The notes below the pieces were generated by a model, which was not told where the DNA came from, did no database searches, and saw only the letters and a program-made list of their open reading frames with translations. This document shows, piece after piece, positions 62,402 through 64,000 of a DNA stretch of 64,000 bases. Location of the stretch: positions 12,395,431 to 12,459,430 of the forward strand of contig NC_088322.1 in NCBI RefSeq assembly GCF_910592395.1, read 5' to 3'. Source of the stretch: Lineus longissimus. Its lineage: Eukaryota > Nemertea > Pilidiophora > Heteronemertea > Lineidae. A program made the position numbers and the translations under genes. Position 1 is the first letter of the stretch, and the number at the start of each line of letters is the position of its first letter.

Positions 62402-63844
62402 CGGAGAATGTGATTTTCACTCATTGCTAGTTTCTGACTGTCACCTCAAGTTCTATTTGGATTGGACTGTCAGACACTTAATCCGCGAGACTCGGTGGGG
62501 GATTGGGCACTGACATGACTGAGCCGTGATTGCGCTGATTGGCATATTCGTCCCCAGGGTGTGAATGGGCCTGGGGACAATTATCACTGACTTGGTATTA
62601 TTTTAGATGTTTTGATTATCTAATTTGAATGCAAACTCCATTTATGTGATATTATTGGCTGTTTTTGCCGAAGGCGAAAAAGGTATTCTGAAAAATATGC
62701 ATGAATGATGTTTTATTCTTTCTGACCTTGAAAAGGGAATGTGCCCCGAGTGTGGGACTTTTCTAGAAACCATGGGCGAAGTTTATTTTTAGAATTTGAT
62801 GGTACTTTCCCGATGTCAAAACCGATACGGGGTAGGTTAATACATCGTACTGCACTAAGCGTCGCCATGTAATTGGCATTGGCCTTTTGGAGTACAGAAC
62901 ATACACGTTCTAAACACACATCAATGGTAAAAAAACATGCCTTTGTCGAGTTAAAGTGAGCGAGTTTTTATGTTCCCTTTCATTTAGATGCATCGTCTCT
63001 AAAGCATGGGGTATTCATTGGCTTCAACTATTGAATTTCAATCTACTTTTCGAATCTTTAACCAAGTTTTATTCTAAACAGCCATATTTATTCTATTATC
63101 ACATTTGCAGTAACATGAAATTCCTCTAATCCATGTAATCTTGGAGACGAGGGCAGCACCAATCCGCTCTAGCCTGCGGTCTCCCGACCCAGATAATTAC
63201 CCTAATTAGCATACCTGACTCCTAATTAGCATACCGCACGATTTAGATCTGAACACAACTCACTCCTGACCGAAATAGCATCACTTTTTTAGGTGTGATT
63301 TACTCTAAAATTTGCTGTAGTTTACAGTAAAACAGTGTTAAAAATTAAGTCTTTCGAACCCCGCCCCACAGACAAATAAGCTTTGAAAGCACTTCTGTTG
63401 ATCTTATTAACAGTTTCATGAGAATAGTGTTGCCAATATTTTACGGCGTTTAGCAGGCCCGTCGTCAGACCAATTTTGGCGCCTGCGCTATCTGTTGTCA
63501 TAGAACTCGGCACGCGCTTATAAAGTACGTGTAGTTTACATTCATTATAAAACAGTTTTAAAAACTAAGTCTATCGAAACCCGCCCAATTAACGACAAAA
63601 TAAGCTTTGGACGCATTTCTGTTTATTTTATTAACAGTATCATGGGATTAGCGTTGCCAATGTTTTCACGGCGTTCAGCGGTCACGTCGTGAGGCAAATT
63701 TGGGACCTCGGATTCTAATGGCAAGTGCAAATCAGGCCATGTTTGTTTGGTAATAAGACGTAGGAATAACATGTAACGATATTCTACGGGAGACGTTTCT
63801 GACTTGGATTAATTGGCAACAAAGGTACTCTCCTCGGGCTGATT
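62402..63844. other. Upstream flank of BMPER
   Basis: Apart from the two-copy 220 bp duplication (63316-63710) and AT-rich sequence, nothing recognisable was found. Confidence 0.5.
63316..63710. repeat. Two-copy tandem duplication, 220 bp period
   Basis: AACAGTGTTAAAAATTAAGT (63331) and AACAGTTTTAAAAACTAAGT (63551) begin blocks that both continue through a CCCGCCC-like segment, ATAAGCTTTG, TTATTAACAGT, TCATG, GTTGCCAAT and TTACGGCGTT/TCACGGCGTT in the same order. Divergence is roughly 15-25 percent by eye. It may be part of a longer repeat or transposon family. Confidence 0.8.
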
Positions 63845-64000
63845 ATGCGTCTATCAGCAACCGTTACCGTCCTCATCACTTCTCTCCAATTCCTTTCCGC
63901 GAACACTTGTTCTGGTCAGCGAACCAGTCAGGGCTACAAGTTCCACCGAATCAACACAGTTCATTTTCTCGGCAGCCAACTTCTTTTGCTTTTCGGTCTC
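63845..64000 (+). CDS. Possible first exon of a secreted or membrane protein, runs off the window
   Basis: From ATG at 63845 the frame stays open for all 52 codons to the window edge. The first ~23 residues look like a signal peptide (MRLSATVTVLITSLQFL..., then a small residue, Cys and Gly), and a second hydrophobic run (FLGSQLLLLFGL) ends at the edge. It would be divergent from BMPER. With no domain and no downstream sequence, this may be chance. Gene not recognised. Confidence 0.3.
   Translation, partial: MRLSATVTVLITSLQFLSANTCSGQRTSQGYKFHRINTVHFLGSQLLLLFGL

Noticed and set aside
1-64000. CRISPR array, operon, ribosome binding sites or other bacterial features
   Set aside because: The tandem repeats present lack unique spacers, and all genes have spliceosomal introns; the DNA is eukaryotic.

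Overview
This window is intron-rich animal nuclear DNA. Coding exons are short (about 80-660 bases) with GT-AG introns, and the gene content (EGF-type receptor tyrosine kinase, ionotropic glutamate receptor, alpha-arrestin, BMPER/crossveinless-2) is bilaterian. The compact introns, the many small DNA-transposon relics and the divergent receptor sequences suggest a marine invertebrate, most likely a lophotrochozoan such as a brachiopod, mollusc or nemertean. The phylum is inference; the sequence itself only shows an invertebrate-type bilaterian.

Layout. Bases 1-13742 hold no gene I can support: there is a promoter-like motif cluster near 257-411, a diverged ~215-265 bp tandem array (2490-3690), an 87 bp duplication and anonymous sequence. 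At 13743-18727 (+) lie the last ten exons of a receptor tyrosine kinase with two EGF/FOLN-like modules, one transmembrane helix and a Trk/MuSK/Ror-type kinase; its 5' exons were not found. At 24100-37934 (+) is a complete 15-exon ionotropic glutamate receptor-like channel subunit (818 aa as modelled). A convergent gene at 39588-43399 (-) encodes a 464 aa arrestin-domain protein. At 48508-62234 (-) is a complete 11-exon BMPER/crossveinless-2 gene (691 aa as modelled: signal peptide, five VWC, VWD, C8, TIL) with a TATA box upstream. A short open frame with a signal-peptide-like start runs off the right edge (63845-64000).

Mobile DNA. The most striking structure is a 1474 bp foldback element (45571-47044). 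Its ends are exact 10 bp target-site duplications, its long inverted arms are 15-16 bp tandem repeats (13 and 15 copies), and its core carries a 142-codon ORF that I do not recognise. It is nested inside a dead CR1/L2-like LINE fragment. Two almost identical 221 bp palindromic MITEs (36294-36514 and 42952-43172) sit in introns of the glutamate receptor and the arrestin gene, each with its own 4 bp duplication. Several smaller foldback elements, a 48 bp minisatellite and tRNA-like SINE remnants complete the picture.

The four genes do not form a pathway. Their products act at the cell surface or on receptor trafficking (kinase receptor, ion channel, arrestin adaptor) or in extracellular BMP modulation, and their adjacency is ordinary animal gene order as far as this window shows. 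All exon models come from reading splice sites and frames by eye; every exon junction listed keeps the reading frame.
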